The notes: a model not told the origin generated them from the sequence alone. A stretch of 43,912 nt of DNA from Candidatus Parcubacteria bacterium (GCA_026395755.1 JAPLYC010000045.1:1-43912), one strand, 5' to 3'; numbered from the stretch's first letter, positions 15,618-24,508 are shown. Program-made: numbers and translations.

Positions 15618-17888
15618 TTACTTACACGAACCATCTATACATTTCTTGCCGGAAGCGGCGCATTCGCTATCAAGAGAGCAGGGCGCTAAATCATTATAGC
15701 GGCAACAGACCATTTCTTGCTTGCCATTTTTGCTGGCATTAAAATCAAAGACATAATAACCCGGCTGGCAACAAGCTCGTCTGGCGCAAGTATTGCTCGC
15801 GGAAGTATCCTTACAGACATCCGAAGCGCCTCCTACTCCCGGTACTACACCGCCGCAAGTATCAGCAGGATCATCTTCAGCTCCAGCAGACTTAGGCGCG
15901 GTAGTAGCTGTAAAATTAGCAAAATTTAATTTTCCGGTGGTTTCATCCAACTTTTTTACATAACAAAAATTCTTTTTTATTGTACTACCACCAGAAGAAA
16001 CAGAATAAGTAATGGCCTGCGCAGTGGTAACTAAGCTTGATTGCAGATCTTCATTATTACAATATAGATTACAAGTTTCAGCACTATCCCAAGTTATGGT
16101 TGGCTCCTCCTCAACTATAGTTCGATTATTTCCGGGGCATTTCTTAACCAAGACCTTGCCTGGTAAAGCTAAGGTGGTAAAACTGCAATTTGCAGCCAAT
16201 TCATTAATATTGCTATCAGACAAGGCAGTATTATAAACTCTAAATTCATCAAAAGTCCCCCAGGAAGACTTCCCATCTTCATAATTACCAATATGAATAA
16301 CATTATTTCCCGACTTATACGCCGCTACGCAGGTTTTTCCGCCTATTGCCGAAGTTCCGTCAATATAAAATTCTGTTTTTCCGTTTCTACCGATGGCTAC
16401 CAGATGATGCCAAGTATTTGGCGGAAAAAGAGTTGTATTACTCAGATTAAGTCCATCCATTGCGGGGGTACTTGGAATAGTGTCACAGGGAAACCAGGTT
16501 TTGTCAAAATTATGTCCGGGATTTTCAATCGTACCCAGGAAAAACCCGAACGGATTATTATACCTTCTAGTGGCGATAACCATATCAGCGGAACCTCTAA
16601 CTAAAATATTATAACCATTGGTTGGAGGATTGAGCGGAGTTTTAAACCAAGTTTCAATGGTCCATTCATATAAAGGTATAGACCGGGTCAGACTTATCAC
16701 TTGAGTACCGGAAGTCTTAATACCATTGTTAATCCGGCCGCTGACATGCATAGGTGAAGTTGTAGTATTATCTTTTAAAATGCCGCTTGGACCGAAAAGC
16801 GAACTCTCAGAAATAGTATTACCGGCTACTTCATCAAAATTATAGCTCACCGCCAAATCAACGCTATTTGTAGCAGTCCCCAAAATATCGTCAAAGATAG
16901 CAGAATTGCTGGGGTCATCGGTTACCAGTCCGCCATAAGTAATATAGATATCCAGTCCGCCATAAGTAATATAGATATCCTTCGTTCCGTTCGCTGGTAT
17001 AGAAAAATCTATTGTCTCCCCAGCAGGATTAAGAATTGTTGCTGGTATTTTTACCCAGACCTTGGGCATGACATCAATAAAAAAATCAAGTTCTTGGGTT
17101 GGGGTTAACGCAGCATCGGCATAGAAATGCAAATCCCAGCCGTCAGCACACGTCTTATCACCGGCTAATAAATCAGCGGGAAAATTATTAATAGCCACCT
17201 GATAATCGGTTAAAGCCTGGCCGGTATTATTTTTAATGGTAATTTTTCTTTGATAGCGCGGCCGGATATTGGAAATCAATTTTAAAACGGTTCCACTGCT
17301 GATATTAATATACTGGCTACCACCCTGAAAAAGCTTTATTTCATTAGCTGAAACAATAGGCGCATAAATTGATTGAATCGGCGGAATGGCCTGAGTTAAA
17401 GTCAAACTGCCGTAATTTCGTTCCTGATTCAATAATAAATCGGATTTTATAGTAATATTATTAGCCTCCAAAGATAAATTGGCATAGCCCGGCTTGGGAT
17501 AAATTCCAAAATCATTGCCGCTATTGATGGCGACTGACTTGGTCTTAAAAACATAAGCGTTACCTATTTTCTGAATCTGGCGAGTACCGGTACAAGAATC
17601 ATCATTCGGATTGAGAATCGTGCAGAACCTAGCTTCAGGATTGAGAAAAATCAAATTATTGGTCACAGCTAAAAATTTGGAAGTAGGATTGGAAGTACTA
17701 ATAGGCCCCTCGGTAACTAAGCTGCTATTCAAAGCATTGCCGACCATGATATAATCCCCTCCGCTTTTTAAAACCGAGTCAATCATAAAATAGTTATTCA
17801 AAGACTCATAATTAAAGCCTGCCCAGGCAATACTGCTTAAGGCAAAAAAAGCCGCAATAATCAGACAAATTTTAGATGCCAAATTCAT
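15618..17888 (-). CDS. Secreted DUF2341/LamG-like surface protein (756 aa)
   Basis: A signal peptide ends near AFFALSSIAWA. Residues about 205-310 contain YQRKITIKNNTGQALTDYQV and later VWVKIPATI, typical of DUF2341. About 340-570 is a LamG/concanavalin-like jellyroll with ETWFKTPL, NTWHHLVAIGRNGKTEFYID and SSWGTFDEFRVYNTALSD, a fold that usually binds sugars or proteins. The C terminus is Cys-rich (CARRACCQPGYYVF, VCCRYNDLAPC, CIDGSCK). It probably sits on or outside the cell. A 27-bp in-frame tandem duplication repeats DIYITYGGL near residue 310. It heads the Hxs genes together with two smaller secreted proteins. Confidence 0.8.
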   Translation of the reverse strand: MNLASKICLIIAAFFALSSIAWAGFNYESLNNYFMIDSVLKSGGDYIMVGNALNSSLVTEGPISTSNPTSKFLAVTNNLIFLNPEARFCTILNPNDDSCTGTRQIQKIGNAYVFKTKSVAINSGNDFGIYPKPGYANLSLEANNITIKSDLLLNQERNYGSLTLTQAIPPIQSIYAPIVSANEIKLFQGGSQYINISSGTVLKLISNIRPRYQRKITIKNNTGQALTDYQVAINNFPADLLAGDKTCADGWDLHFYADAALTPTQELDFFIDVMPKVWVKIPATILNPAGETIDFSIPANGTKDIYITYGGLDIYITYGGLVTDDPSNSAIFDDILGTATNSVDLAVSYNFDEVAGNTISESSLFGPSGILKDNTTTSPMHVSGRINNGIKTSGTQVISLTRSIPLYEWTIETWFKTPLNPPTNGYNILVRGSADMVIATRRYNNPFGFFLGTIENPGHNFDKTWFPCDTIPSTPAMDGLNLSNTTLFPPNTWHHLVAIGRNGKTEFYIDGTSAIGGKTCVAAYKSGNNVIHIGNYEDGKSSWGTFDEFRVYNTALSDSNINELAANCSFTTLALPGKVLVKKCPGNNRTIVEEEPTITWDSAETCNLYCNNEDLQSSLVTTAQAITYSVSSGGSTIKKNFCYVKKLDETTGKLNFANFTATTAPKSAGAEDDPADTCGGVVPGVGGASDVCKDTSASNTCARRACCQPGYYVFDFNASKNGKQEMVCCRYNDLAPCSLDSECAASGKKCIDGSCK
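16925..16978. repeat. 27-bp tandem duplication inside the DUF2341/LamG gene
   Basis: Two adjacent 27-base copies beginning CCAGTCCGCC encode DIYITYGGL twice, in frame. This is the second perfect short tandem duplication in the same operon. Confidence 0.92.
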
Positions 17889-17897
17889 AATTGATAA

Positions 17898-18743
17898 TTA
17901 AAAACTAACATTCAGATGACAACACAATTTCGCGCCATTATTAATGGAAACAATGTCATTACCGGTTGTATTGGTATAAGTAGCACCAGCGGCCGCTACA
18001 CTAAATATCCATCTGTCGTTTTTCTCACTGCCTTTAGCTGTTTTACAGCTATTTGCCAAGCCAGCCTTCCAGCATAACCATTGATTATTTATATTCTTAT
18101 CCGAACCCAAATTAATATCTTTAAATATCAGTTTTTGGGCACTGATAAGTAACTCGTTTTTAGATAAGGGATATAAAGTTTTTAAATAAACATTGCCGGA
18201 CTTAAGCTCTTTTTCTCCTTTTTCTCCGCAAGTGCCGCTGCCATCATTGGAAAAACAGCCAGTTACCGTGGTGTTATCTTCTGCTATCCTATCTGTTATC
18301 CTAATAGGATACTTGGTCTGCACATTCTTCCCCTCTGCCGGTATAAAATTAATGGTACCATTTGGCGCTGACAATTTATTAGCCGTGAGCTGATAACGGT
18401 CGCTTTTTACTTCCAGACTGTTAGGTGTCCAAATCAGCATTTTTGAATTGCAATCTTTATTTAAAGGCGTATTAGCGCTCCGAATATCTTCACAAAAATA
18501 TAATTTGTTATTTTCATCCAATAACAAATAATTGCCGATCAGCACATCTCCGAGTTTGCCGGTCGCTGGACTCACTGTATTTTCCACTGCCAGATAGCCG
18601 TTAATATGTAAATTATCCAGAATATATAAATTATTATTTTTTCCCAAAAAGTAGCCGTTACCTGCGGCAAAAACAAATCTGGTTACCATTAAGATAACCC
18701 CGAGACTGCATAAAAAAATAATTATTTTATAAATTTTTGGCAT
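17898..18743 (-). CDS. Secreted protein of unknown family (281 aa)
   Basis: A signal peptide with hydrophobic core IIIFLCSLGVILMV ends near FVFAAGNG. The mature part is rich in short beta-like segments (NNLYILDNLHINGYLAVEN, LGDVLIGNYLLLDENNKL) with six or so Cys, ending in AKLCCHLNVSF. The opening layout (short label, ILDN, GYLAVE) resembles the neighbouring secreted proteins at 18750 and 15618, so the three may be a paralogous surface set. It is 9 bases from the LamG gene and probably co-transcribed with it. Confidence 0.7.
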   Translation of the reverse strand: MPKIYKIIIFLCSLGVILMVTRFVFAAGNGYFLGKNNNLYILDNLHINGYLAVENTVSPATGKLGDVLIGNYLLLDENNKLYFCEDIRSANTPLNKDCNSKMLIWTPNSLEVKSDRYQLTANKLSAPNGTINFIPAEGKNVQTKYPIRITDRIAEDNTTVTGCFSNDGSGTCGEKGEKELKSGNVYLKTLYPLSKNELLISAQKLIFKDINLGSDKNINNQWLCWKAGLANSCKTAKGSEKNDRWIFSVAAAGATYTNTTGNDIVSINNGAKLCCHLNVSF

Positions 18744-18749
18744 AATTTA

Positions 18750-19472
18750 TTACGGAGCTGAATTTACATTAACTCCTAGACCATTGACGTTAAGATTTAT
18801 TAATCTTTTGGGATAAAACATGATAAAATGCCCAATATTAGGGGCTTCATCATTTTCAGATATCTCATCAAATCTGATTTCCGGTAAAGTCAATCCGATG
18901 CGACCGGAAACAAGGTCAGTAGCCCCGGTATCCCTAAGCTCATTAGTAGACAAATAATTAACAAAAACGCTTTTAGAATCAGTGGGCAATGGATCCTGAT
19001 CAGTCACTATCAGATTTTTACTATTATCAATTATTAATTTGCCGGCTATATTGATACTGCCGTCTAAAAGCCCGTTTAAAGTAATATTGCTGTTTTGCGA
19101 AACAAAATCCAAATTAGAGTCTGAGCTGATCTCGTCCATGGTCAAAAAAGCCACGCCTATATTGCCGATGGCGGCCTGGCAATTGACACTTTTGGGATAA
19201 TCAGCGCATTCAAAGCCGATCAAGCCTCTGACAAAAAGATCTTTGCCGATTATTTTTAAAATCCCGCCGCCGACCGGTTCTGCGTCAGCAGCTCCGTCAG
19301 GCGACATCTTCAAACCCTGACCAACCATTCTGACATTGTCCCATAAATACATTTTGGGGTTGGTGGCGTCATCTTCATAGGTCACAAACCCGGCGGCTTG
19401 CACAACTAAAATTCCGGCTGTCATGATCGCAGCCGCTATCAAACAAATAATTGTAATTTTACTCAACTTCAT
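18750..19472 (-). CDS. Secreted protein of unknown family (240 aa)
   Basis: A signal peptide (TIICLIAAAIMTAGILVV, cleavage near QAAG) is followed by a beta-rich mature domain with KMYLWDNVRMVGQGLKM, ILKIIGKDLFVRGLIGFEC and LLDGSINIAGKLIIDNSKN. Only two Cys (ECADYPKSVNC). No enzyme motif is visible. It shares its N-terminal layout with the 17898-18743 protein and leads this set of exported proteins. The 134 bases upstream hold two AAGGCTTAGCCTT palindromes. Confidence 0.7.
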   Translation of the reverse strand: MKLSKITIICLIAAAIMTAGILVVQAAGFVTYEDDATNPKMYLWDNVRMVGQGLKMSPDGAADAEPVGGGILKIIGKDLFVRGLIGFECADYPKSVNCQAAIGNIGVAFLTMDEISSDSNLDFVSQNSNITLNGLLDGSINIAGKLIIDNSKNLIVTDQDPLPTDSKSVFVNYLSTNELRDTGATDLVSGRIGLTLPEIRFDEISENDEAPNIGHFIMFYPKRLINLNVNGLGVNVNSAP

Positions 19473-19482
19473 AAAATCTTAT

Positions 19483-19556
19483 ATTGTCATTCAAGGCTAA
19501 GCCTTGAATATATTCCCAAAATTTTATACCTGATAGAATGTTGCTAAAGGCTTAGC
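19483..19556. repeat. Pair of AAGGCTTAGCCTT palindromes
   Basis: TTCAAGGCTAAGCCTTGAA (about 19490-19508) and AAAGGCTTAGCCTTT (about 19544-19558) are perfect palindromes sharing a core. The arms of the terminator at 27669 begin with the same AAGGCTTAG. They may be hairpins in the 5' region of the 18750-19472 gene or dispersed repeats. Confidence 0.6.
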
Positions 19557-19606
19557 CTTTAATCCCTATCAACCCTCTCCCATAACTATTTTACCGCCAT
19601 ACAACC

Positions 19607-20140
19607 TTATGCTTCCATACCCATCTTACTCTTTTTACTTTTCCTTATTAGTACCATCATGACAATCGGAGTCACCAGCCAAAAAAACTTTGCCGGATCG
19701 GAAATAAATAAATTGCGCATATTTTCCGAAACATTGGCCAGAACTTCTTTGGGCAAATAGGTCATTAAAATGCTGAGCATCAACCCGACATGGAAAAAGC
19801 TAAAAACGATCGATTGCCACCAGCGTCCCGGGCTGTCTGAAGCGGCAATGGTATTTAATAAAGCACTGCGCGACAGCAAGAAAAATAAAACAATAAATAT
19901 GCCCAAAAAAATGGTAACTTTAAAAATCGAAGCATTATTAAAACTGATTTCCGCGGTAAAATTATTCAGATAAGGCGCGGTGTTAACAATAGCCAAGGCC
20001 ACATAAATACTGACTAAAATAACAATAATGCGATCGCGACCCAAAGATAAGCCGTATAAAAAAGCAGCCACGACAAAAAATAAGATTATAAACAAATCCC
20101 AACTCGGCACGGCCCAGTTAATATTAGGTAAAAAATTCAT
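19607..20140 (-). CDS. Polytopic membrane protein, unknown (177 aa)
   Basis: About five hydrophobic segments (for example LFIILFFVVAAFLYGLSL, IIVILVSIYVALAIVN, IFLGIFIVLFFLL, FFWLVTPIVMMVLI) and a basic C-terminal RKSKKSKMGMEA. No catalytic motif. It has its own TTGACA-type promoter about 30 bases upstream and is separated from the ribosomal operon by a terminator. It may be the first gene of the surface/Hxs unit, though 134 bases separate it from the next gene. Confidence 0.7.
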   Translation of the reverse strand: MNFLPNINWAVPSWDLFIILFFVVAAFLYGLSLGRDRIIVILVSIYVALAIVNTAPYLNNFTAEISFNNASIFKVTIFLGIFIVLFFLLSRSALLNTIAASDSPGRWWQSIVFSFFHVGLMLSILMTYLPKEVLANVSENMRNLFISDPAKFFWLVTPIVMMVLIRKSKKSKMGMEA

Positions 20141-20165
20141 GGGTGTGGATAGATTTTTTAACTTT

Positions 20166-20195
20166 ACTATATTATACCATAAAAATCCCTGTCAA
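20166..20195 (-). promoter_or_regulatory. Promoter of the 177-aa membrane protein gene
   Basis: TTGACA (20195-20190) is followed either by TATAGT (spacer 18) or by an extended-type TGGTATAAT (spacer 13). Confidence 0.6.
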
Positions 20196-20226
20196 ACAAA
20201 ATCCCCAGCCTTTGCTAAAAACCCAG

Positions 20227-20259
20227 CAAAAAACACCCCTTAAGATGAGGTGCTTTTTT
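20227..20259. terminator. Bidirectional terminator after rpsI
   Basis: Stem CACCTC/GGGGTG with a 7-base loop and T runs on both sides; on the minus strand it ends the ribosomal operon. Confidence 0.8.
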
Positions 20260-20310
20260 GCTATTTGAACTATTAATTTTCACTTTAAATACCCAGTAAC
20301 TTCAGCAGAA

Positions 20311-20736
20311 TTAACGTTTTGCCCACTGCGGCGCTTTTCTGGCGCGTTTCAAGCCCGGTTTCTTTCTTTCCTTTATTCTGGCATCGCGCTTTAAAAAGCC
20401 GGCTACTTTTAAAGTTTTGCGCAGCTCTTTATCCTGATCCTGAAGTGCCCTGGCAATACCCAGCCTGATGGCTTCAGCTTGTCCGGTTTTGCCGCCGCCC
20501 CTGACAATTATAGTAATATCAAATTTGCCCAGCAAACTGGTGATTTTCAATGGGGCATTGACAATATCTTGATTTAAAATAGTGGGAAAATATTCAGTTA
20601 ATTTTTTATCATTAATTGTGATCTGGCCGCTGCCTTTAGGATAAAGCCTAACCGTGGCAATGGCTGTTTTGCGCCTGCCGACTGCTGGAAAATATCTTGT
20701 CTGTTCTTTAATTTTAGGAATAATTTTTTCAGCCAT
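20311..20736 (-). CDS. rpsI: 30S ribosomal protein S9 (uS9)
   Basis: 141 residues, normal length plus a short N-terminal extension. YFPAVGRRKTAIATVRLYPKG and the basic C-terminal KKPGLKRARKAPQWAKR are diagnostic; the C-terminal tail reaches the ribosomal P site. It is the last gene of the operon, 2 bases after rplM, the usual rplM-rpsI pair. Confidence 0.97.
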   Translation of the reverse strand: MAEKIIPKIKEQTRYFPAVGRRKTAIATVRLYPKGSGQITINDKKLTEYFPTILNQDIVNAPLKITSLLGKFDITIIVRGGGKTGQAEAIRLGIARALQDQDKELRKTLKVAGFLKRDARIKERKKPGLKRARKAPQWAKR

Positions 20737-20738
20737 AT

Positions 20739-21116
20739 TTATTTCTTAAAAGTCAATCTTTTATAAAAACTTTCTCGCAACTTATTTTTCGGTAACATAC
20801 GATAAACCGTTCTTTTAATTACATATCCCGGATCACTACTGAATTTCTGACCCATTTTTTGGGTTTTTAAGCCGCCCGGATATCCAGAATGGTTATAGAA
20901 TTTTTTTTGTTCCAGCTTTTTACCGGTTATTTTAACCTTGGCTGCATTGATTATTTCAACAAAATCGCCATTATCAACATTGGGAGTATAACTTGCCTTG
21001 TGTTTGCCCATTAATAAAGTTGCTATCTTCGTAGCTAAACGACCTAAAACCTGATCAGTGGCATCCACCAAATGCTTTTTTCTTTCAATTTTATAATTAA
21101 AAATAGTTTTTGTCAT
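20739..21116 (-). CDS. rplM: 50S ribosomal protein L13 (uL13)
   Basis: 125 residues. LVDATDQVLGRLATKIATLL, GDFVEIINAAKVKITGKK and HSGYPGGLK match uL13, an early assembly protein of the large subunit. It is shorter than the usual 140 or so, ending at the KRLTFKK stretch. Five bases separate it from rplQ. Confidence 0.96.
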   Translation of the reverse strand: MTKTIFNYKIERKKHLVDATDQVLGRLATKIATLLMGKHKASYTPNVDNGDFVEIINAAKVKITGKKLEQKKFYNHSGYPGGLKTQKMGQKFSSDPGYVIKRTVYRMLPKNKLRESFYKRLTFKK

Positions 21117-21121
21117 AACTT

Positions 21122-21472
21122 TTAAACAAATTCAATTAAAACCATATTGGCTCCGTCACCCTGGCGCTGTTTTAGCTTAGTAATCCGCAAATAGCCGCCT
21201 TTTCTGTCCAGATAACGGGGGCTTAAAACTTCCAGCACTTTTTTTACCGCATTTTTGCTGTAAAGAGTTTTTAGCAGATAACGTCTGGCGACTAAATTAT
21301 TTGGCTTGCCTTTAGTGATTAATTTTTCAACTTGTCCTTTCATGGCTCTGGCCTTGCCGTCAGTAGTTTTTATTTTTTCATACAAAATCAAATTCGTAGC
21401 CAGACCACGCAGTAAAGCTTTACGCGGGCCTTTTTTCCGATCTAAAATTTTATTAACATTACGATGCCTCAT
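21122..21472 (-). CDS. rplQ: 50S ribosomal protein L17 (bL17)
   Basis: 116 residues, typical length. MRHRNVNKILDRKKGPRKAL and the C-terminal GGYLRITKLKQRQGDGANM are diagnostic. It follows rpoA by 7 bases as in most bacteria. Confidence 0.97.
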   Translation of the reverse strand: MRHRNVNKILDRKKGPRKALLRGLATNLILYEKIKTTDGKARAMKGQVEKLITKGKPNNLVARRYLLKTLYSKNAVKKVLEVLSPRYLDRKGGYLRITKLKQRQGDGANMVLIEFV

Positions 21473-21479
21473 AATTTAA

Positions 21480-22259
21480 TTATTTCTTAACTTTCTTGGC
21501 TATTTTTTTAACTTTGGCTGACTTTTTAGCTGGGGATTCTTCCTCATCTACTTTAATAGCTTCAGCCGGCAATTCGCCTTTATATAATAAATTAAAATGA
21601 TCTAGCAATATTTTTACCGCGTAATTAATCGCATATTCCGGAGACGTGGTACCATCTGTTTTAACGGTTAAAGTCAGTTTGTCGAAGTTGGTAATCTGTC
21701 CCACGCGGGTATTTTCCACATTGAAACCGACATCAATAATCGGAGTAAAAATAGAATCAATGGCAATGGAACCGACCGGTAACTCGGCTTTATTGCGATT
21801 TTCTGTTGGTTCAAAACCCATGCCTTTCTGGACCACGATTTCCATGTTCAATTCAATATTTTTATCGGTTAAAGTCAGAATTTTCAGGTTTGAATTTATA
21901 ATTTCCACATTGGCATCCTTCGTAATATCCTTGGCAAAAACTTCGCCTTCACCTTTTTTCACCAGCTTCAATGTCACGGGTTCTTCCGAATATACTTTTA
22001 AACGTAATTGCTTTAAATTTAAAACTATTTCCAAAACATCTTCATAAATCCCTTTAACTGCGGAAAACTCATGCTGCGCGCCTTTAATTTTAAAAGATGT
22101 GATCGCAGCGCCCGGCAAAGAAGATAAAATTACACGTCTCAAAGCATTGCCAATGGTAGTACCATAGCCATGGAATAAAGGTTCGATGACTAAAATCCCT
22201 TCATTTTTAGTTTCACCTTCCTTTAATTCAATTTTTGATGGTAAAAAAATGTTTTCCAT
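21480..22259 (-). CDS. rpoA: RNA polymerase alpha subunit lacking the C-terminal domain
   Basis: 259 residues. The N-terminal dimerisation and assembly domain is complete (GYGTTIGNALRRVILSSL, GAAITSFKIKG, NYAVKILLDHFNLLY). After it comes an acidic linker (VDEEESP) and a Lys-rich tail, then the stop. Typical alpha is about 310-330 residues, with a helical CTD that contacts UP elements and activators; that domain is absent here. rplQ begins 7 bases on, so there is no hidden frameshifted CTD. Confidence 0.95.
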   Translation of the reverse strand: MENIFLPSKIELKEGETKNEGILVIEPLFHGYGTTIGNALRRVILSSLPGAAITSFKIKGAQHEFSAVKGIYEDVLEIVLNLKQLRLKVYSEEPVTLKLVKKGEGEVFAKDITKDANVEIINSNLKILTLTDKNIELNMEIVVQKGMGFEPTENRNKAELPVGSIAIDSIFTPIIDVGFNVENTRVGQITNFDKLTLTVKTDGTTSPEYAINYAVKILLDHFNLLYKGELPAEAIKVDEEESPAKKSAKVKKIAKKVKK

Positions 22260-22306
22260 AATGGATTTGTTACTTGAAGGTTCCCCCTCAATATTATTAA
22301 AAGTTT

Positions 22307-22936
22307 TTATTTGGAATAGAACTCGATAATCAGTTTCAAGTCAAATTCTCCTTTATTTTCGGCCAAAGTAGGCTTACCGGTTACTTTTATTTCCAATTTA
22401 TCCTCATCTAAAAATAGCCAGGACAAAGATTCTCTGCCCTTGATTTGTTCTTTCAGGTTTGCCAGGGTTTTAATTTTTTTACTTGCCTCTCTGACGCCGA
22501 TCACGTCGCCGATCTTCAACTGATATGAGGCGATATTTACTTTCTTTTTATTGATTGTAAAGTGGTTGTGGGAAATCATCTGGCGCGACAAATTTCTGGA
22601 TTTGGCAAAGCCTAAGCGATAAATCACATTGTCAAAACGCATTTCTAAAAGCTGCAAAAATGTTTCTTCGGTATTGCCTCTGGACTTGCTGGCCTTAACA
22701 AAATAATTTTTCATCTGTTTTTCTAGAATCCTGTAAATTCTTTTCGCCTTTTGTTTTTCTCTGAGCTGCAGGCCATAACCAGTCGGTCGGCCATAGCCTT
22801 TGCTGCCATGAACACCAGGCGGAAAATTTCTTTTAACCATGGCGCATTTTGGTGAATTACAACGATCGGCCTTTAAAAAAAGTTTAACGCCTTCTCGTCT
22901 GCATTGTCTGCATTTTGCCATTAAAAGTCTTGCCAT
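22307..22936 (-). CDS. rpsD: 30S ribosomal protein S4 (uS4), zinc-type
   Basis: 209 residues. The N terminus keeps four Cys (CRQC and CNSPKC), as in zinc-binding S4 forms. FPPGVHGSKGYGRPTGYGLQL and the S4 RNA-binding fold (RLGFAKSRNLSRQMISHNHF) follow. An internal ATG at 22921 is an alternative start; the longer one lines up with usual S4 starts. S4 initiates small-subunit assembly. Confidence 0.96.
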   Translation of the reverse strand: MARLLMAKCRQCRREGVKLFLKADRCNSPKCAMVKRNFPPGVHGSKGYGRPTGYGLQLREKQKAKRIYRILEKQMKNYFVKASKSRGNTEETFLQLLEMRFDNVIYRLGFAKSRNLSRQMISHNHFTINKKKVNIASYQLKIGDVIGVREASKKIKTLANLKEQIKGRESLSWLFLDEDKLEIKVTGKPTLAENKGEFDLKLIIEFYSK

Positions 22937-22964
22937 ATATATTTATAGTAAATTTTTAATTGCC

Positions 22965-23026
22965 TGCCCGCCGACCTGTCCACCGAAGCTATAGCGTAGG
23001 TGGAAGCTTCAGCAAAGGCGGATTAA
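22965..23026. repeat. Intergenic hairpin repeat between rpsK and rpsD
   Basis: GC-rich insertion-like sequence (GCCCGCCGACCTGTCCACC, CGAAGC TATAGCG, GGTGGAAGCTTC AGCAAAGGCGG) with self-complementary arms, unlike the AT-rich surroundings. It resembles dispersed hairpin elements common in Patescibacteria genomes. Confidence 0.6.
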
Positions 23027-23033
23027 CTATTAT

Positions 23034-23489
23034 TTAGACGCGTCTTGGCCTTCTGTGTCGGCAGCCATTATGCGGAATCGGCGTAATATCTTTAATTGAG
23101 ACGACATTTAAGCCATAAGTATTCAAAGCTCTGACAGCTGCTTCACGGCCAGAACCGACTCCTTTAACAAACACATTGACGTTCTTTAAGCCATAAGGCT
23201 TGGACTTGTCAACCGCATCCTTAACAATCACGCTGGCGGCGTACGGAGTAGCCTTTTTAGGGCCTTTGAAATTATTCTGTCCGGCGCTGGACCAGCTTAA
23301 AACATTACCGTTTAAATCCGTTAAAGTGACAATGGTGTTATTATAAGTAGCCTGAACATAAGCCCGACCATGAGAAATCTGGCGAATCTGCTTTTTCTTC
23401 TTGCCAGTCAATTTTTTCCCGTCTTCAGCTGTTTCTTTTTCAGTCTCAGCCGCAACTTCTTCAATTTTTTGGATATTTTCCTCTGTCAT
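23034..23489 (-). CDS. rpsK: 30S ribosomal protein S11 (uS11)
   Basis: 151 residues. HGRAYVQATYNNTIVTLTDL, GPKKATPYAA and PHNGCRHRRPRRV are diagnostic. A charged N-terminal extension of about 30 residues (Glu-rich, then KKKKQIR) makes it longer than the usual 129. S11 forms part of the platform and mRNA exit path. Confidence 0.97.
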   Translation of the reverse strand: MTEENIQKIEEVAAETEKETAEDGKKLTGKKKKQIRQISHGRAYVQATYNNTIVTLTDLNGNVLSWSSAGQNNFKGPKKATPYAASVIVKDAVDKSKPYGLKNVNVFVKGVGSGREAAVRALNTYGLNVVSIKDITPIPHNGCRHRRPRRV

Positions 23490-23553
23490 AATTTATATAT
23501 TGTTTAAAAAATTCCTCCACATTTATCTAATATCTAATTCCCTAATTTCTAAA

Positions 23554-23946
23554 TTAAGTTTTTTGAGCCGATATTTTTCTGCCGCTCATCAAAGTCTTTC
23601 TGACATTGCCGCGCACAGTGCGGGAATTTGTTTTGGTTCTTTGGCCTCGGCAGGGTAAATTCTTAGCATGACGGATGCCGCGGTAGCATTTTATTTCCCT
23701 TAAGCGTTTAATATTGCCCATAACATCTCGTTTCAGATCACCTTCGATTTTATAATTTGTCTTTATAAACTCTCTGATTTTTGCTTCATCAGCATCTGTT
23801 AAATCCTTGACTCTGGTATTAGGATTGATTTTTACTGACGCCAAAATCTTCTTGGCAGTAGTATTGCCAATTCCATATATATAGGTTAAAGAAATTACTA
23901 TTCTTTTGTCTTGGGGCAAAGTGACGCCCCCGATTCTGATAGGCAT
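23554..23946 (-). CDS. rpsM: 30S ribosomal protein S13 (uS13)
   Basis: 130 residues. [35 protein letters not shown] and [20 protein letters not shown] are diagnostic. It sits in the head of the small subunit and contacts P-site tRNA. The C terminus is somewhat extended with basic residues. Confidence 0.97.
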   Translation of the reverse strand: MPIRIGGVTLPQDKRIVISLTYIYGIGNTTAKKILASVKINPNTRVKDLTDADEAKIREFIKTNYKIEGDLKRDVMGNIKRLREIKCYRGIRHAKNLPCRGQRTKTNSRTVRGNVRKTLMSGRKISAQKT

Positions 23947-23965
23947 TTTACTATTTTAAAAATTA

Positions 23966-24002
23966 TAAATTATCCCGCAGACGGGATGCCGCTATGCGGC
24001 AA
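23966..24002. repeat. Two short hairpins between rpmJ and rpsM
   Basis: TCCCGCAGACGGGA and TGCCGCTATGCGGCA are adjacent small perfect stems. Confidence 0.5.
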
Positions 24003-24013
24003 AAATTAGACAG

Positions 24014-24130
24014 TTAGCCTTGGCGCTGTTTATGTTTGGCATTTTTTTTGCAAATCACCCAGACTCTTTTTCTGCGCCTAATGACTTTGCAGTCGCGGCA
24101 CATTGGTCGTACAGAAGATCTGACTTTCAT
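24014..24130 (-). CDS. rpmJ: 50S ribosomal protein L36 (bL36)
   Basis: 38 codons plus stop, ATG 24130. [20 protein letters not shown] and [12 protein letters not shown] contain the Cys/Cys/Cys/His zinc ligands of bL36. Usual length. It lies between infA and rpsM as in most bacteria. Confidence 0.95.
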   Translation of the reverse strand: MKVRSSVRPMCRDCKVIRRRKRVWVICKKNAKHKQRQG

Positions 24131-24171
24131 AGTATTTATAAAAAATTATAATGGGTTTAGTAAATTACGTA

Positions 24172-24262
24172 AATCTTTTTTCGTTTAACGTAAATAGTCA
24201 TTCGTTTCGGTTAACGTAAAACGTTTGACGTAACGCCAAACGGAACCGAATAACGATTGCCG
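24172..24262. repeat. GTTAACG-rich palindromic element between infA and rpmJ
   Basis: Imperfect inverted repeats built from CGTTTAACG, CGGTTAACG, CGTTTGACG and CGGAACCGAATAACG. A similar element lies upstream of mutL at 40148-40232. Confidence 0.5.
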
Positions 24263-24268
24263 AAACTT

Positions 24269-24508
24269 TTAAAATCTATAAGTAATGCGTCCCTTGGTTA
24301 AATCATAAGGTGTTAATTCCAGCTTAACTTCATCGCCCGGCAAAATCCTGATTTTATTCATTCTCATTTTGCCTGACAAAAAACCCAGGATATCCTGGCC
24401 ATTTTCCAGCCTAATTTTAAAACTGCCGGCTGGAAGCAATTCTGCAACCACACCTTTCATCTCAATAAAATCTTTTGACTTAACCGTATTGTTGTTTTTG
24501 GCTACCAT
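24269..24508 (-). CDS. infA: Translation initiation factor IF-1
   Basis: 79 residues with an S1/OB fold: [39 protein letters not shown] and [13 protein letters not shown]-1 occupies the ribosomal A site during initiation. It is slightly longer than the usual 72 at the N terminus. It is the first gene of the ribosomal operon. Confidence 0.96.
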   Translation of the reverse strand: MVAKNNNTVKSKDFIEMKGVVAELLPAGSFKIRLENGQDILGFLSGKMRMNKIRILPGDEVKLELTPYDLTKGRITYRF

